Positions 33,951 through 47,135 of a stretch of DNA of 64,000 nt are shown here, one piece after another. The notes below the pieces were generated by a model that made no database searches, was not told where the DNA came from, and saw only the letters and a program-made list of their open reading frames with translations. A program made the translations under genes and the position numbers. Source of the DNA: Channallabes apus (Eukaryota; Chordata; Actinopteri; Siluriformes; Clariidae); NCBI GenBank assembly GCA_030522415.1, contig CM060127.1, positions 13,932,646-13,996,645 of the forward strand, read 5' to 3'. Numbering within the stretch: position 1 is the stretch's first letter; each line of letters begins with the position of its first letter.

Positions 33951-35934
33951 AATGGCAAATTATACTTTTCCATAAATGCATCTAGTAAGTATCTAACCAG
34001 AAATGCCTAAGTGGCATATTACAATAAATTACAAGCTGCAGTAGATTTTAAAAACAAAAGTAAGTAAATGTGATTTTATATTTATATACATATGTACAAA
34101 CAATGTGCAGTGGTGACAAAATATTAAGAATAAAAAATGTTGAACATGATATACATATGAAAAGTATATACATATATGAATGGTTACATAGTACAGTATA
34201 TACTGTACAGAATAGAATGGATGAAATGTAAGCATTTCTGTGTAGTAAAAAATATGTATAGTAGATAAGCAGTATAGTATAGGTACTATAAAAAGCAAAT
34301 GTTACAGGTATTACATTTAGTCATCCATATCCAAAATAAACCTCTTAAATATTAGATCCAGAATTTTTTTTTACTTCTTTGTCAATAAAACAAAACAAAA
34401 CAAAAACGTGCTATATAAAAGCATTTAATGCAGTGGAATGTTCATGAAACAAGTTATTTCCAATTGTTACTTGCATTACGGCAGTTGTTAATACAGTAAT
34501 TTTTCCATCAACAAACTCTTTTTACTTTTACTATTTTTATGTTACTAAAACAAACAAACAAACCAACAAACAAAATAAAAATCCACAATGTCATAAAAAT
34601 GTTGCTACATGGCTGTCTTTTGAGACTCCTCCCCCAAATGTTAAATACTGTAAGAATCTGTATTTTACCTACAATACATGGCATTTCATCTTTGCATCAC
34701 AAAATCCACTTCAGTATTTTACCTGACATCCAGAAAAAATTAGTTTATTCATTGTATAAGCATACAGTAGCATGATGGGACAACCACTGATGGATGCTAA
34801 ACAGACCACTTGTACCTGTTTTTTTTTCCATATAAAAGCCAAATATTTCCAGATTGGAAATACACCAAGGGGACTGGCAGTGTGAAATACAAGCTGCCTT
34901 ACACAATCTACCTAAAGCAAATATTGCACAGGGTACTTCATTTCAAGCCTGTTGACACAAATGCTCTCCAGTGTATAGGCAGATGTGTGTATGAGCTGGC
35001 GACTCGGTTGGGCAATTTGGGGTTGCTTCAAACCAAAGCCGTTAAGCAAGCTTTAGATTAGGCGCCTTAAGATAAAGTCGGCTCACTGAACTTGAAACAG
35101 TTGCCACGTGTAACGACTTTAAAGCATATTTTCAAAAGCCTAATTAATCGTCTGGAGGTTGGACGAGTCTGACAGATGTGCTTTTTAATTGGTTTTAAGT
35201 AGAAGCCTAGGTTGTTTAAAGGCGCTCTAATGATTAAAATGTGAAAACTATATCCATATGTGTGCATGTATGATCAGATAGAATACTCCAGCTGTATCTA
35301 CCAAAATGAGTGACAGGCAGGAATGTTCAGGACATCTGGAAAGACAGGTTGCAGCTCATAATGAAGGCAGTTGAGATGGTAAATACTGGAAAATTTAATC
35401 TAAACCTGAGAACCTAAAATGGCCCAGTAAAATTGCTGGAGAGTAGATACGTTCTCAGCTGGACAAAACTGAGAAAGGATGTAAATGCCATCATGCAGCA
35501 ACATTGTCTTCAATTTTCTCTTAATTCTCTTAATTTCTGGAAAATAAAAAAGACGTCAATGTCAGAGGTACCAAATGTTTTTAACCATCTCGATTAGCAC
35601 CAGTGAGCTGAATCATGAATCCAACTTGATCTTACACTGGAGGTGTATAGGATTAGCACGTAATAAGTGTAGGCAACACCCCAATAAAAACCATATAAGG
35701 GCAGTTGTACAGTATGTTGTGCCATGAGCAAACCAGGCGGTAGATTAAAATTCAAATACTTTAAATAAACATAAACACAGTCCATGAGTACTGGCATGAC
35801 TAGTAAATCACAAATCAGCCATGACAAAAGATTTATGTTGCTGTGAATGTGGTATCGACCAAAGGACACACAGTTAAAAAAAGGAAAAAAAATTGGTTTG
35901 ATGGCTAAAGGAGTGAGTGAATAACCTCCATCCT
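33951..35934. other. AT-rich intergenic DNA with one coding-like frame
   Basis: The frame at 34810-35061 ends with PYTIYLKQILHRVLHFKPVD and CIGRCVYELATRLGNLGLLQ, which looks protein-like, but I recognise no family and see no splice context. TACAGTA/TACTGTA are frequent here (34192, 34201, 34492, 34646, 34763, 35708). Confidence 0.35.
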
Positions 35935-36690
35935 CAGTGCATCCGGAATGTATTCATGGCGCATCACTTTTCCCACATTTAGTTATGTCACAGCCTTATT
36001 TTAAAATGGATTAAAAAAAAATTTTCCCTCAGAATTCTACACACTGTAAAAAATAAATTGTACATTTTACGCAAAAAAAAAAAACTTTATATACGGTAGC
36101 ACCGTTATTGCACTGTTAAAAAAATAATAATAATAATTTATTTTTAAATTTAATAAAAATTGGGTTGTCCCAAGTTTTGTGAAATACGGTTTTATTCTGT
36201 ACAAAATTTATATTTTTATATTGCACACAACACCCCATAATGACAACATGAAAAACGTTTACTTGAGATTTTTGCAAATGTATTAAAAATAAAAAAAAAA
36301 TTTAAAAAGCACATGTACATAAGTATCCACAGCCTTTGCCATGAAGCTCAAAATTGACCTCAGGCGCATCCTGTTTCCACTGATCATCCTTGACATGTTT
36401 CTGCAGCTTAATTGGAGTCCACTTGTGGTAAATTCAGTTGATTGGACAGGTTTTGGAAAGGCACAAACCTGTCTATATAAGGTCCCACAGTTGACAGTTC
36501 ATGTCAGAGCACAAACCAACCATGAAGTCAAAGGAATTGTCTGTAGACCTCCGAGACAGGATTGTCTCGAGACAAATCTGGGGAAGGTTACAAAAACATT
36601 TCTGCTGCTTTGCAGGTCTCAATGAGCACAGTGGACTCCATCATCCATAAATGGAAGAAGTTCGAAACCACCAGGATTCTTCCTAGAGCA
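35935..36690 (+). mobile_element. Tc1-type transposon, 5' part only
   Basis: Starts CAGTGCATCCGGAATGTATT, the terminal sequence of a common fish Tc1 family. It continues through the 5' UTR to the transposase start at 36522: MKSKELSVDLRDRIVSR. A 2-base loss just after breaks the frame, and homology stops near 36690. The 3' end is absent. The terminus begins CAG, so excision of this family would give CAG/CTG footprints. It is interrupted at 36042-36223. Confidence 0.8.
36042..36223. mobile_element. Small insertion with CACTGTAAAAAA end in the Tc1 copy
   Basis: 182 bp splitting the Tc1 sequence between TTCTACA and CACAACACCCC. The flanking CA at 36040-36041 and 36224-36225 would be a 2-bp duplication. 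The left end resembles the CACTA-like element at 26022. The right end (TTTATATTG) does not, so the copy is damaged or the assignment is wrong. Confidence 0.45.
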
Positions 36691-37780
36691 TCATGTAAGT
36701 TATGCAGCAAATTATAATTGGTATTTAAGTGCCAAATATCATTACCAGTCCAGGGTGTTTAGAGACCTCTCCGTTGTTTTTAGATCTGGAGATCAGAGAA
36801 CGGAGGGACCGCATGAAATGACACAGAAGGGAACCCAAAATCAAACCAGAGATCATACTGTAGAACTGTGCGGCTCAATTGCGAGCCACTACAGAAAACA
36901 AGCTGCTTTATTTAGCCAGTTTGTTGAACCCTTCTTGAGTGTACAGTATCTGGACTGGCATGAGATACAGCAGTATATATTTACCGCTAGTGGCTGTTGT
37001 GGAAAACAAGTGCCTGCCCTTGCTTCCTGTTTCCTAAAGAGAACTGTTTCAACATACAGAGATAAACACTGAACGGAAGGCTTGAAACAATGGGATCAAT
37101 TTCCAGATGAACAGATGATGGCTTAATTGATTGTAGAGGCTTGTGAGATGATTACAGAAGAGTCACCTGAACTTCACATGTGCATAAGCACATGATTCAA
37201 GTAAAGACTTACTGTATAGAAGTGTCACTTTTGATTTGTGGAGCGTTTTCTTAATTGAAATGTGATTTTGTTTCATGGTTCATTTATTTTCACATGGAAA
37301 AAAACACCTTTCTTTAATGCAAACTTTTACATACAATTAATTGAATATGACAGGATTTATTTTTCCCCCACATTTAATTTTTTTAATACAGTAATTAATT
37401 CATTTCCACTTGATTTTCCACATAAACAAACCCTGCTAAACACTTTATTTTCATAAAAAAAACTTCCTCAATCAATCATCATTGACCCTATGGGCTAAAA
37501 GACACCCTCCACACCCACCGCCACAGAAGGTCCCGTTTTTGAGTTTTAGAGAGCGTGAGAGAGAGGGAAGGAGAGGGAGAGAGAAAGAGAGAATCCAGAC
37601 CATGCTCTAAGCACCCACACATCATCTCCATGTACTGTAGGCTTCTGTTATCACACTTATCCTGAACTTTCCTTCACGTGTTGCACAAAAATAAACTATG
37701 GAGCATTATGCTGTACCAGGACATATTCACATCATAACATAATCAGTTATGGAATCTGCAGTTTATATACTGTACAGCGT
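36691..37780. other. Intergenic DNA with a purine-rich tract
   Basis: A GA-rich stretch lies at 37548-37592. TACAGTA/TACTGTA occur at 36856, 36942, 37210, 37387, 37633 and 37768. No repeat family recognised. Confidence 0.4.
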
Positions 37781-38900
37781 CTCTTACATAAGTTTCCACC
37801 CATCTTAAGGTTTTCCACATTTTTAATGTTTAAATGTTTAAGTAGGATTAGATGTCTTGAACCTACTAAATAAGCCACAATATTAAACAGTAATATAAAA
37901 GAAATAAAATGAAAAAATTTAAAAAGCTGTGTTGTTATGGGCAGTTTTTACCTGAGTCTCCCCATCAATAAAAGCTGACTTCATATTAACGTAAATAATG
38001 CTACTACTGTATAATAATAATAACTTTCAACCTGAGGATAGGTTCCCAGTTGAGTCTACAGTAGGTCCTCTCGAGGTTTCTTCCTATTTTCTCCTATTTC
38101 AGGAAGTTCTACCTTTCTTCACCGTCACCCTCGGCTTGAACATCAGGAACAAACTGATCATAATTTTTTTTCCTTACAATCCCAGAGTTGGTTAGCTCAA
38201 CAAACAACATCATGAAGACAAAGAAAAGTCCATGAAAAAGTTATAGAAAGGCATGAATTGGGGTATGAGCACAGAAATTCAACCCACTCTCAGATAGAAC
38301 AGGTACAAAAGCTGTGTTTTATCAAGGTGTGGCAAGAAGAAAGAAAGGAAGAAAGAAAGGAAGAAAGAAAGAAAGAAAAAAGATTTTAGACTACCATTTA
38401 GAGATATAATGGCGACTTCCACAAAAATGTGGAAAAACATGTTCTGCGGTCTAATCTTTTAAATCATTTTGTTCCAATCCATTCCCACAGTAAAACATGG
38501 TGATGTTGGTATTACATTTTGGAAATGATTTACATCTGCTGGGAATCCATTGGGGAAAATCATAAACCATAGGAAAATCCTGAGAGAAAATCTGCCCAAA
38601 AAAAAAACATCAGGAAAGATATTCACCTTTCAGCACAACAACAACGTCAAAGGTAAGAACATGAATGGGCTAATCAAACCCGGGCCTTACTAAGTGTTCA
38701 ATCTCTATCCACTTCGACAGAGATTGAACACTTTTCTCAAGATGAATGGACACTTCATCGGAGAGAGAATGTTTACAGAAGAATTGCCACTGCCACTTAC
38801 TGTACATCCAAACACCTTTCCACCAAGTACAGTACTAGCCTGGGGGTTAAATACTTATCAAGAAATGTTTTTTTTCTTATATTGTTCAATTAACTTTTGT
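37781..38900 (+). mobile_element. Decayed Tc1-like DNA transposon, interrupted by an L2 piece
   Basis: From 38220 the text resembles a Tc1-type transposase gene: GTAAAACATGGTGATGTTGG (the Gly-rich block), ATAGGAAAATCCTGAGAGAA and TTTCAGCACAACAACAACG (the second Asp region, mutated). No frame is open. The left boundary is a guess. A GAAAG microsatellite sits at 38335-38380. Confidence 0.45.
38020..38165 (+). mobile_element. L2 3' UTR fragment
   Basis: The blocks GAGGATAGGTTCCCAGTTGA, GAGGTTTCTTCCTAT and CACCCTCGGCTTG match the L2 3' UTRs at 21485 and 27015. It carries TACAGTA at 38057-38063 where the other copies have no such insertion. Confidence 0.75.
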
Positions 38901-39214
38901 TTTACAAAATCATAATCCTAATATTTTCGAAACCATTTTGTAAAAACTACAAATGCAAAGCATAGCACCTTTTATAACCTTTTATAAGACATGGTCTGTT
39001 TAGATCTGTTTAGATAGAAAAAAAAAATTATTCTGTGGGAGGAACCCCTTATTTTATTCATTACATAATCAAAGCATGTCCTATTGACAAATCTATTTGG
39101 ATTTCTATTGCAATACCACTGAAAAAAATTATTTTAATAATGATATTTCATTCACCAACACCACTTGCCCCTTATAGGAACTCAGCTACTGTAGGAGTTG
39201 TTGCCACATCCCCA

Positions 39215-39375
39215 GTGTTTCAGATGCGAAGCAAGCAGACCGATCATGGCTCCAGCGTACTGAGAAAACGTTATACCTTAATGGTATCCAAGCACTTTGT
39301 GACCTCTAGTAACTAGAAACATTGGAATAAGTGCACAAGTGTAGCAGGAGATTGTATTGAGAAATGTCAATTGTT
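39215..39375 (+). mobile_element. Mariner-like transposase C-terminal relic
   Basis: Reads HGSSVLRKRYT, then HWNKCTSVAGDCIEK, the same C-terminal signature as the minus-strand relic at 33574-33950, but on the plus strand. Confidence 0.55.
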
Positions 39376-40094
39376 GCCCTGTTGAATCATCAAAACATAA
39401 CATACATAGGAGTCAAATTGTGAAAGAGGAGCACAAGCACAAGGAATCACCACACATCATCATAACATAGATCCGAACTCTGATCTGATATATACGTGTA
39501 GGAGACGTCATATACTTTACCATCTAGATACTGCATAACATCAGATGGTGAAAAACTTTAGTGTATACATTTTGTTTACAATTCTGCATAAATAATAATA
39601 TATAACTTTTTTAAATAAAAAAATATATATTCTTAAATATTCACATTCATTGAATATTTTATCAGCTCATTGTTTTTTGATGGACATTTCCTAATAATTT
39701 TAAGAATATTATTAAAACCAGAAATGCAAAAGAAGAAATGTACAGCAAAATTTAAGACAAATATAAAATGTCATTGGTTAAACCTTTCAGGCTCAAATTA
39801 AGTTTTGAGGATTTGAGATATTGGATCCCACATTGTTTTTGTTGTTGTTCTGCCACTGAAAAGCACTTTGTTACATTGTTTAGGTAGTTGCAAATCTGCA
39901 ACGCCTGCCTTGAGAGGGTTAAGACATGAGGAAGAAATGCAATAAAAAAAAAAATTACAAATGACCATGAAAATAATTGTAAAATATAATTTAAAAAGTC
40001 AACAGTGAAAATTACAAAAAATATTTTTAGTCAAAGTAAAAGCATTTCCATACGCATGCAGTGTGATGAAAACCCAGAATATACAGTATATATA
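39376..40094. other. AT-rich intergenic DNA, nothing recognised
   Basis: No conserved frame or repeat recognised. TACAGTA at 40082. Confidence 0.4.
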
Positions 40095-40215
40095 TAATTT
40101 ATTTTATTACTCTTTTCCTTTCCTTCTTTGAAACGACTATAAGCAACAGTAACCAAGAATAAGCAATTTCCCTCTGGGATTAATAAAGTTAATTGAATCT
40201 TGAATCTTGAATCTC
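40095..40215 (+). mobile_element. LINE 3' end with GAATCTT tail
   Basis: CCCTCTGGGATTAATAAAGT followed by three GAATCTT units is a standard fish LINE 3' terminus. The same tail occurs in the insertion at 50711-50792. Confidence 0.65.
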
Positions 40216-40610
40216 TAAACTGAATTACAAGGTTATTGTTTCTTTCCTGAAGGCAAACGCATATTTGAGGACTCAGACTGTGAAAGAGAATTTCTGGGAA
40301 TCGCCACACTGGTTTTGTTTAAAGAAACATTTAATGGGGATTACATTAATTTGATCTTACTGTCTTCTATTATGCTAGCCAAATGCAACAACAATCAAAA
40401 CTATTGATTACACTGAAATTGATAATAGGTCACATGTTCAGCCTTACTTGCTGTGACAACTTGCCTACTCTCATTCAATTTTGTTAAACAAGACTCTGAC
40501 CCCATCCCATCTAATGTCACAAAATATATTGATTCGAAGTTATTAATGAGGGAAATCTATTTTACTTTGTACAGAACATAAATATAGGCAGTCAATAAAA
40601 TAAAACTTAA
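40216..40610. other. Intergenic DNA, nothing recognised
   Basis: AT-rich, without features. Confidence 0.4.
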
Positions 40611-40623
40611 ATATCTTAAATAT

Positions 40624-41005
40624 GGCGGCACGGTGGTGTAGTGGTTAGCACCGTCGCCTTGCACCTCCAGGGTCTGGGTTCGATTCCCCGGCCAGGCTCG
40701 ATTCCCGTCTCTGTGTGCATGGAGTTTGCATGTTCTCCCCGTGCTTGGTGGGTTTCCTCCGGGTACTCCGGTTTCCTCCCACAGTCCAAAGATATGCAGG
40801 TTAGGCTAATTGGCGTTCCCAAATTGACCGTAGTGTGTGAATGAGTGTGTGAATGTGCGTATGAGTGTGTGCCCTGCGATGGATTGGCACCCTGTCCAGG
40901 GTGTACCCTGCCTTGTGCCCGAAGTCTCCTGGGATAGGCTCCAGGTCCCCCGCGACCCTGAATAGAGGATAAAGCGGTACAGAAGATGAATGAATGAATG
41001 AATGA
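40624..41005 (+). repeat. Complete tRNA-derived SINE with 13-bp target duplication
   Basis: The best copy in the window, 382 bp. The Pol III box A is TGGTGTAGTGG at 40634-40644 and box B is GGTTCGATTCC at 40677-40687. The body includes GGAGTTTGCATGTTCTCCCC and GGTTTCCTCCGGGTACTCC. The tail ends in four AATG units. The direct repeat ATATCTTAAATAT at 40611-40623 and 41006-41018 is exact. The layout is like that of the zebrafish DANA-type SINEs. Both boxes and the duplication are intact, so this is a recent insertion. Confidence 0.93.
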
Positions 41006-41289
41006 ATATCTTAAATATTTTTATGTAAAGGCTTTCATATTACAGACTATTAAAAATGACCGCTTATAATAGTTAACCAAGAAAATAATGATTTTATATG
41101 AAACCTAGGCAATATGATGAATTTAAAGTTATATAATTTTAACCAACTATACAAAAATTACTCAGCAAAAAAAAATGTCACATAGGGGAAGAAATATCAA
41201 ACATACACATGATAAATTTTTTTCTGGTTGTTTTTGTTTGTTTCTATGAAAATAATAATAATAAGCATTTGCTGAGTTTGACATTTACA

Positions 41290-41706
41290 GTATGCAACGT
41301 CATTTCCATATTCCGGGAGTGGTAAAATTGACAAATTTTTACCACTCCCTGGCTCCCCACTACCTTACTGATCTCCTTCACCCCTACACCCCTCTGAGGT
41401 CCCTGCGATCCTCTTCTAGGGGCCAGCTGATCGTCCCCCGCAGCAGACTCAAGACCTTTGGCGACAGAGCCTTTAATGTAGCTGCCCCCAATCTCTGGAA
41501 CAAGCTACCCCCTCATGTCCAGTGTGCCCCCTCACTACCCCTGTTCAAAAAGTACCTCAAAACACATCTCTTCACAGAGGCCTTTGACCTCTAGTCCCCC
41601 CCTCCCCCACGTACATGATTACATTACACACGCCTCATACTGTAAAGCGACCTTGGGTATTTTGAAAGGCGCTATATAAAACTGAATTATTATTATTATT
41701 ATTATT
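41290..41706 (+). mobile_element. 5'-truncated CR1/L2-type LINE end
   Basis: An open frame ends at 41594 with YHSLAPHYLTDLLHPYTPLR, then FGDRAFNVAAPNLWNKLPPH and LFKKYLKTHLFTEAFDL, the RT C-terminus of a family distinct from the 16.7-kb element. The 3' UTR is short and ends GGCGCTATATAAAACTGAAT plus an ATT-repeat tail. Confidence 0.85.
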
Positions 41707-41927
41707 AAAAATTATGTCTTCCATGTCGACAAACACAGGCAGGATGTCTTTTTTTAAATCAGTCATTGACCAATGTTGTGTTTCTGTCACTGATACAGTA
41801 TATGCCACTTGAGCTTTAAGGGCTAATTCTATTTCTTGGCAGGGTTTTGGTTGCCATACAGTACTGTACCTTTGTGACCTCTGGCCAGATGAGCTCTCTG
41901 ATAAGTTCACTGATAAGTAGTTTTCTT

Positions 41928-41930
<3 letters not shown>

Positions 41931-41996
<66 letters not shown>
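41931..41996. repeat. Long TG microsatellite
   Basis: About 64 bp of uninterrupted TG. Confidence 0.97.
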
Positions 41997-42105
41997 GGTT
42001 CGTGTGTGTGTGAAATTATTTAAAATGTTAAACATTATGTTATGATTGTAGAGGAAGTAGACATTTTACTTCATGAAGCTTTTAGCTTGCAGAAAGATAT
42101 GTGTT

Positions 42106-42637
42106 TGTGGCGATGGGCCGATGCACAGTGCACATTGTACGACAACATCTTCTCGCTCATCTTGGGGGAAGTAAAAAGGGGACTCAGTTAGCACCTTGGA
42201 CAGGACCAAAACACAAAAAGGGGCAGGGCGCCGTGACTTACCGTATCAACAAGGATGATCAGCGTATCAGCGAGAACTAATCATACACCATCCATCTGTC
42301 AACTGCCCTCTATAAAAAGGCCGTGACAGCACTTACAGGTAAGTGGAAAATATGTACCGGAGACTTATTAATTTCTCTTGTCCCCACAGACTCGGATTAC
42401 GGCAAAGGACCGAGCACTCCGGCGTTCACCCAGACCGGCTTGCCAGAGCACATGACCCAACCTACACCCTACAAAGTCAGCACACCGACCCTCACCATCG
42501 CCATTTTCACCAAGCACTTAATCTTACCTCATTCACCTGCTTCACTCATTAAATAACAATAAAAGCCGCAAGTTTGAGTTCACCGCATCCCTGTCTCTCT
42601 GTGCTCGTAATTTCCGAACCCAACCAGAGCTTTACAC
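42106..42637 (+). mobile_element. Probable solo LTR
   Basis: 532 bp starting TGTGGCGATG and ending TTTACAC, flanked by TGTT at 42102-42105 and 42638-42641. It has a TATA box (CTCTATAAAAAGG near 42310), a donor ACAG/GTAAGT near 42337 with an acceptor-like TTGTCCCCACAG near 42390, and AATAAAAG near 42560. This is the layout of an LTR, but no partner LTR or internal region is in the window. The alternative is a small host transcription unit. Confidence 0.5.
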
Positions 42638-42641
42638 TGTT

Positions 42642-43005
42642 ATAAAATGTTTTCCCAGGCTGCCACACATACTCAATAATACCAAATATATAGCTGAGAA
42701 ATGGAAATCACTCTGTGTCTGTCTTTTACAAAAGCTATTCATTTATAGCTCTCCTAGAAGATATGAAACAAACCTTTCCTTTAACACAAGATATGGTTTT
42801 GCACTTTTCCTTTCTTCCACTTCTTGCTACAGGGAACGCGTGACTAGCCTGGCACATGTACTTGAGGAAAAGTAGAGGTACTCCAGGTAAAATATTACTC
42901 AAGTTAAAGTAGACCAATGTTAGTAGTACAATGTTCTTATCTTCAAGGTAGTAAAAGACTCTCTCCCTTTCCTGTCTATGAACATGCTGATTCACTGCCT
43001 GCAAA
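42642..43005. other. Intergenic DNA, nothing recognised
   Basis: No repeat or conserved frame recognised. Confidence 0.4.
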
Positions 43006-43007
43006 TA

Positions 43008-44622
<1,615 letters not shown>

Positions 44623-44794
44623 TACTGTATCTCTGCTTCTGAAGCGTGTAGCTAAGTTCTTGTAGCTAGCTGTTATAGTTACAGTGACAGTCTTCAAAGA
44701 TTTCACTGTGAAACATTTAAATCAACCTTGTCTTGCATCGTTTTAGTTCTCTGGTTCTATTCGGTTTATCACAAGGGGCAACCTCCAGTTGTTG

Positions 44795-44945
44795 TTTTAG
44801 TTGTTAAGTCATGTTAAACTCTTCGTGACCTCATGGACAGTAGCTCGCCAGTTCTTCCTACAGTAGATGCCGTTCATGGGGTTTTCTTGGCAAGGATACT
44901 GGAGTGGGTTGCCTTTTCCTTCTCCAAAGGACCATCTACTGACAG
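44795..44945 (+). repeat. SINE-like sequence resembling BovB/RTE-derived SINE cores
   Basis: The series AACTCTTCGTGACCTCATGG, CATGGGGTTTTCTTGGCAAG and GATACTGGAGTGGGTTGCC closely resembles the 3' core of RTE/BovB-linked SINEs known from ruminants and marsupials. Related RTE 3' ends occur in fish. No clear promoter boxes or duplication seen. Confidence 0.55.
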
Positions 44946-45105
44946 TTTGGAAATGCTAATTAGACTGACCCACATGTCTTTGGACTGTTGGAGGAAGAAG
45001 AAACCCACCAAGCATGGGCAGAACATGCAATCTCCATGCACACAGACCCAATGGGTTAATCAAACCCAGGACCTGCTACCTCCAGTGCTACAACATACAG
45101 TAATT
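44946..45105 (-). repeat. tRNA-derived SINE, partial
   Basis: Read in reverse: GTTGTAGCACTGGAGGTAGC, GTCCTGGGTTTGATTAACCC (box B region), GTGTGCATGGAGATTGCATG and CATGCTTGGTGGG. The 3' half is missing. Confidence 0.7.
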
Positions 45106-46291
45106 GCAACATGAAGTGTCAAAGCATGACTCCAAAAGTAAGTCAATCCCCTTAGAGCTGCACCGTAAAAGTAATATTTACAGCTTAGATTTCTTGTTTA
45201 TGACAATGAATTGGGGGTGGATTTTTATATAACTCAGTTAAAATTATATTAAGCCATACAATTATGTATAATTACGGGGAAAGGCTGATTTGAGTAACAG
45301 CTGCATTGCAGGATGTCAAACCGCTAGCTGTCTGCTAAGCGTTATTTTAGCTAACCAACTAACTGGAATCATTGTAATTTATTTTATCTCAAGAAATGTA
45401 GACGTGGACACAAGACGACGTGTATAATATCGATAATGGATATTCTATTGAATGCAATGTAACAGTAGCATATAAATTAATCTCCTTAGCATTTTAGCTA
45501 AGCTAAAGCTAAGTTAGTTAGCTTGTGGCAACTGAAGTAATTAGGTATGTTCGGATTAACTGGGGTTTGGCAGAGTCAGCTCATGCTACTGTAAAAAGGG
45601 AAAATTAAGAGCTCCCATAGCTTCAAAATCACTCTTCAGTGTAACCTATAGGTGACGTCACAAAGACTTTCTTTTGTTAAGCTCTTATTATAGCTAATGA
45701 AAAAGCATGTCTGTATTTACCTACTGTCCCTCTCTGACCCTGCAACTTGCAAGAGCACTCTGGGGAATGTGGCTCCATGTTTGTTTGCTGCATGGGATGT
45801 AGGAATGTCCAGATACCAAAACTGGATCAACACTCTTTCTTTGTTTATTTTACAAAGTGTTGTGATTCTCCTCCTGCATCCCCATAGAAAACATTAGTAG
45901 TGCTGATGACAGAGTGTAATAAATTGGAAACTGCTTTCTTTCTGTGGAAGCCCATAAGTGGAACAAAACGCCCCGAGATGTCTCTCCAGATGTCATAACA
46001 ATTTGTAATAACGATCTTCCACATAAGGCAAAGTCTTCACCAGACAACTGAGATAACTTTCGCTTGGTGAAAAATGGTCTCGGGTTAAGTGAAGTTCCTT
46101 ACGTTGGTGCAGTTGAGATATCTCTGGGCTTGTGGTTTCCTGATGAAGATATGTGTGTTCAGGAACAGGAAAAAATTATTTTACTATGTTTTCTTTGGTG
46201 AACCCAATACTGTTGATAAAGAAGAATACTCTTTTCAAGAAAAGGTAGCAAATGCATGTTAAAATGCATGTTAAAATGCAGTCACTAAAAG
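45106..46291. other. Intergenic DNA, nothing recognised
   Basis: No conserved frame or repeat family recognised. TACTGTA at 45597. Confidence 0.4.
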
Positions 46292-46295
46292 TTAC

Positions 46296-47033
46296 TGTAA
46301 CCCATCCGATAAGGGTTAAAATTATTTTGCAATGTATTTTTCATTTATATGCATGGTTGGTTTTATTCTGAAAAGTGGCGCTTTATTTTTGGAGAGACAG
46401 GAAGTGTGATGCTTTAGAGGGGTGTGTCGTCACAGAGCTGACACACGGAGCATGGAGCACAGCTCTGTATAAAGTAGTGATGATAAAAGGAAGATAAAGA
46501 ACTTGGATGAATAAAGATGCAGTGAAGTTAATGTGGTAAACGACAGCATTCCTTGGTCAGGTCTTTTGACGAGTTGGAGAGATTACCAGCTTTTATCCAC
46601 AAAGGCTGATCTGTGAATGTTGATGGCGAGCCTCCCAGCTTGAGTCCAGAATCTCAACACCACCATACAGTTGATTGCTGTTGTCTGCGGTGTGGTTGTG
46701 TCAGTCACTCTGGTTGACACCTTCGTGAGTTACTTCAAAAGTGCACTTATATTAATCCCTTTGGGTTTGACTTTATTTTTGAAGTCTGGACTGAAATCTT
46801 GATTGGTTTAAAAGCAGCTGCTCTCAGGAAGGAACAGTGACTTTCAAAAGACATTTTATTTCTTATTTTCTTTGGGCCCATATGTATTGTCTATGTTGTT
46901 ATACAGTATGTGTTGCATTGTGTTATAAACTGAAGTTCGTAATAAGTACAATTATTAGTGTGTGAGTTATTGCATTACATCACAGCTCCTAAGCACCTAG
47001 ACTGTGACGTGTATAGACTTTATGTGGGTTACA
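46296..47033 (+). repeat. 5' LTR of the gypsy element
   Basis: Begins TGTAACCC and ends GGGTTACA. Contains CTCTGTATAAAGTAG as a possible TATA region near 46465. Compared with the 3' LTR it has TACAGTA at 46902-46908 where the 3' LTR has TA. Confidence 0.96.
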
Positions 47034-47135
47034 CGGTAAAATGTGGCGAGCCAGCTCAGGAGCTTTGAAGTAGGCAATAACACTGAAATCTTGTGACCAT
47101 TAATTTACATTCTAATTGGTAATTGATAAAGTTAC

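Noticed and set aside
46293..46299. TACTGTA at the left gypsy boundary
   Set aside because: Formed by the TTAC target duplication meeting the TGTAACCC LTR start; not a scar.
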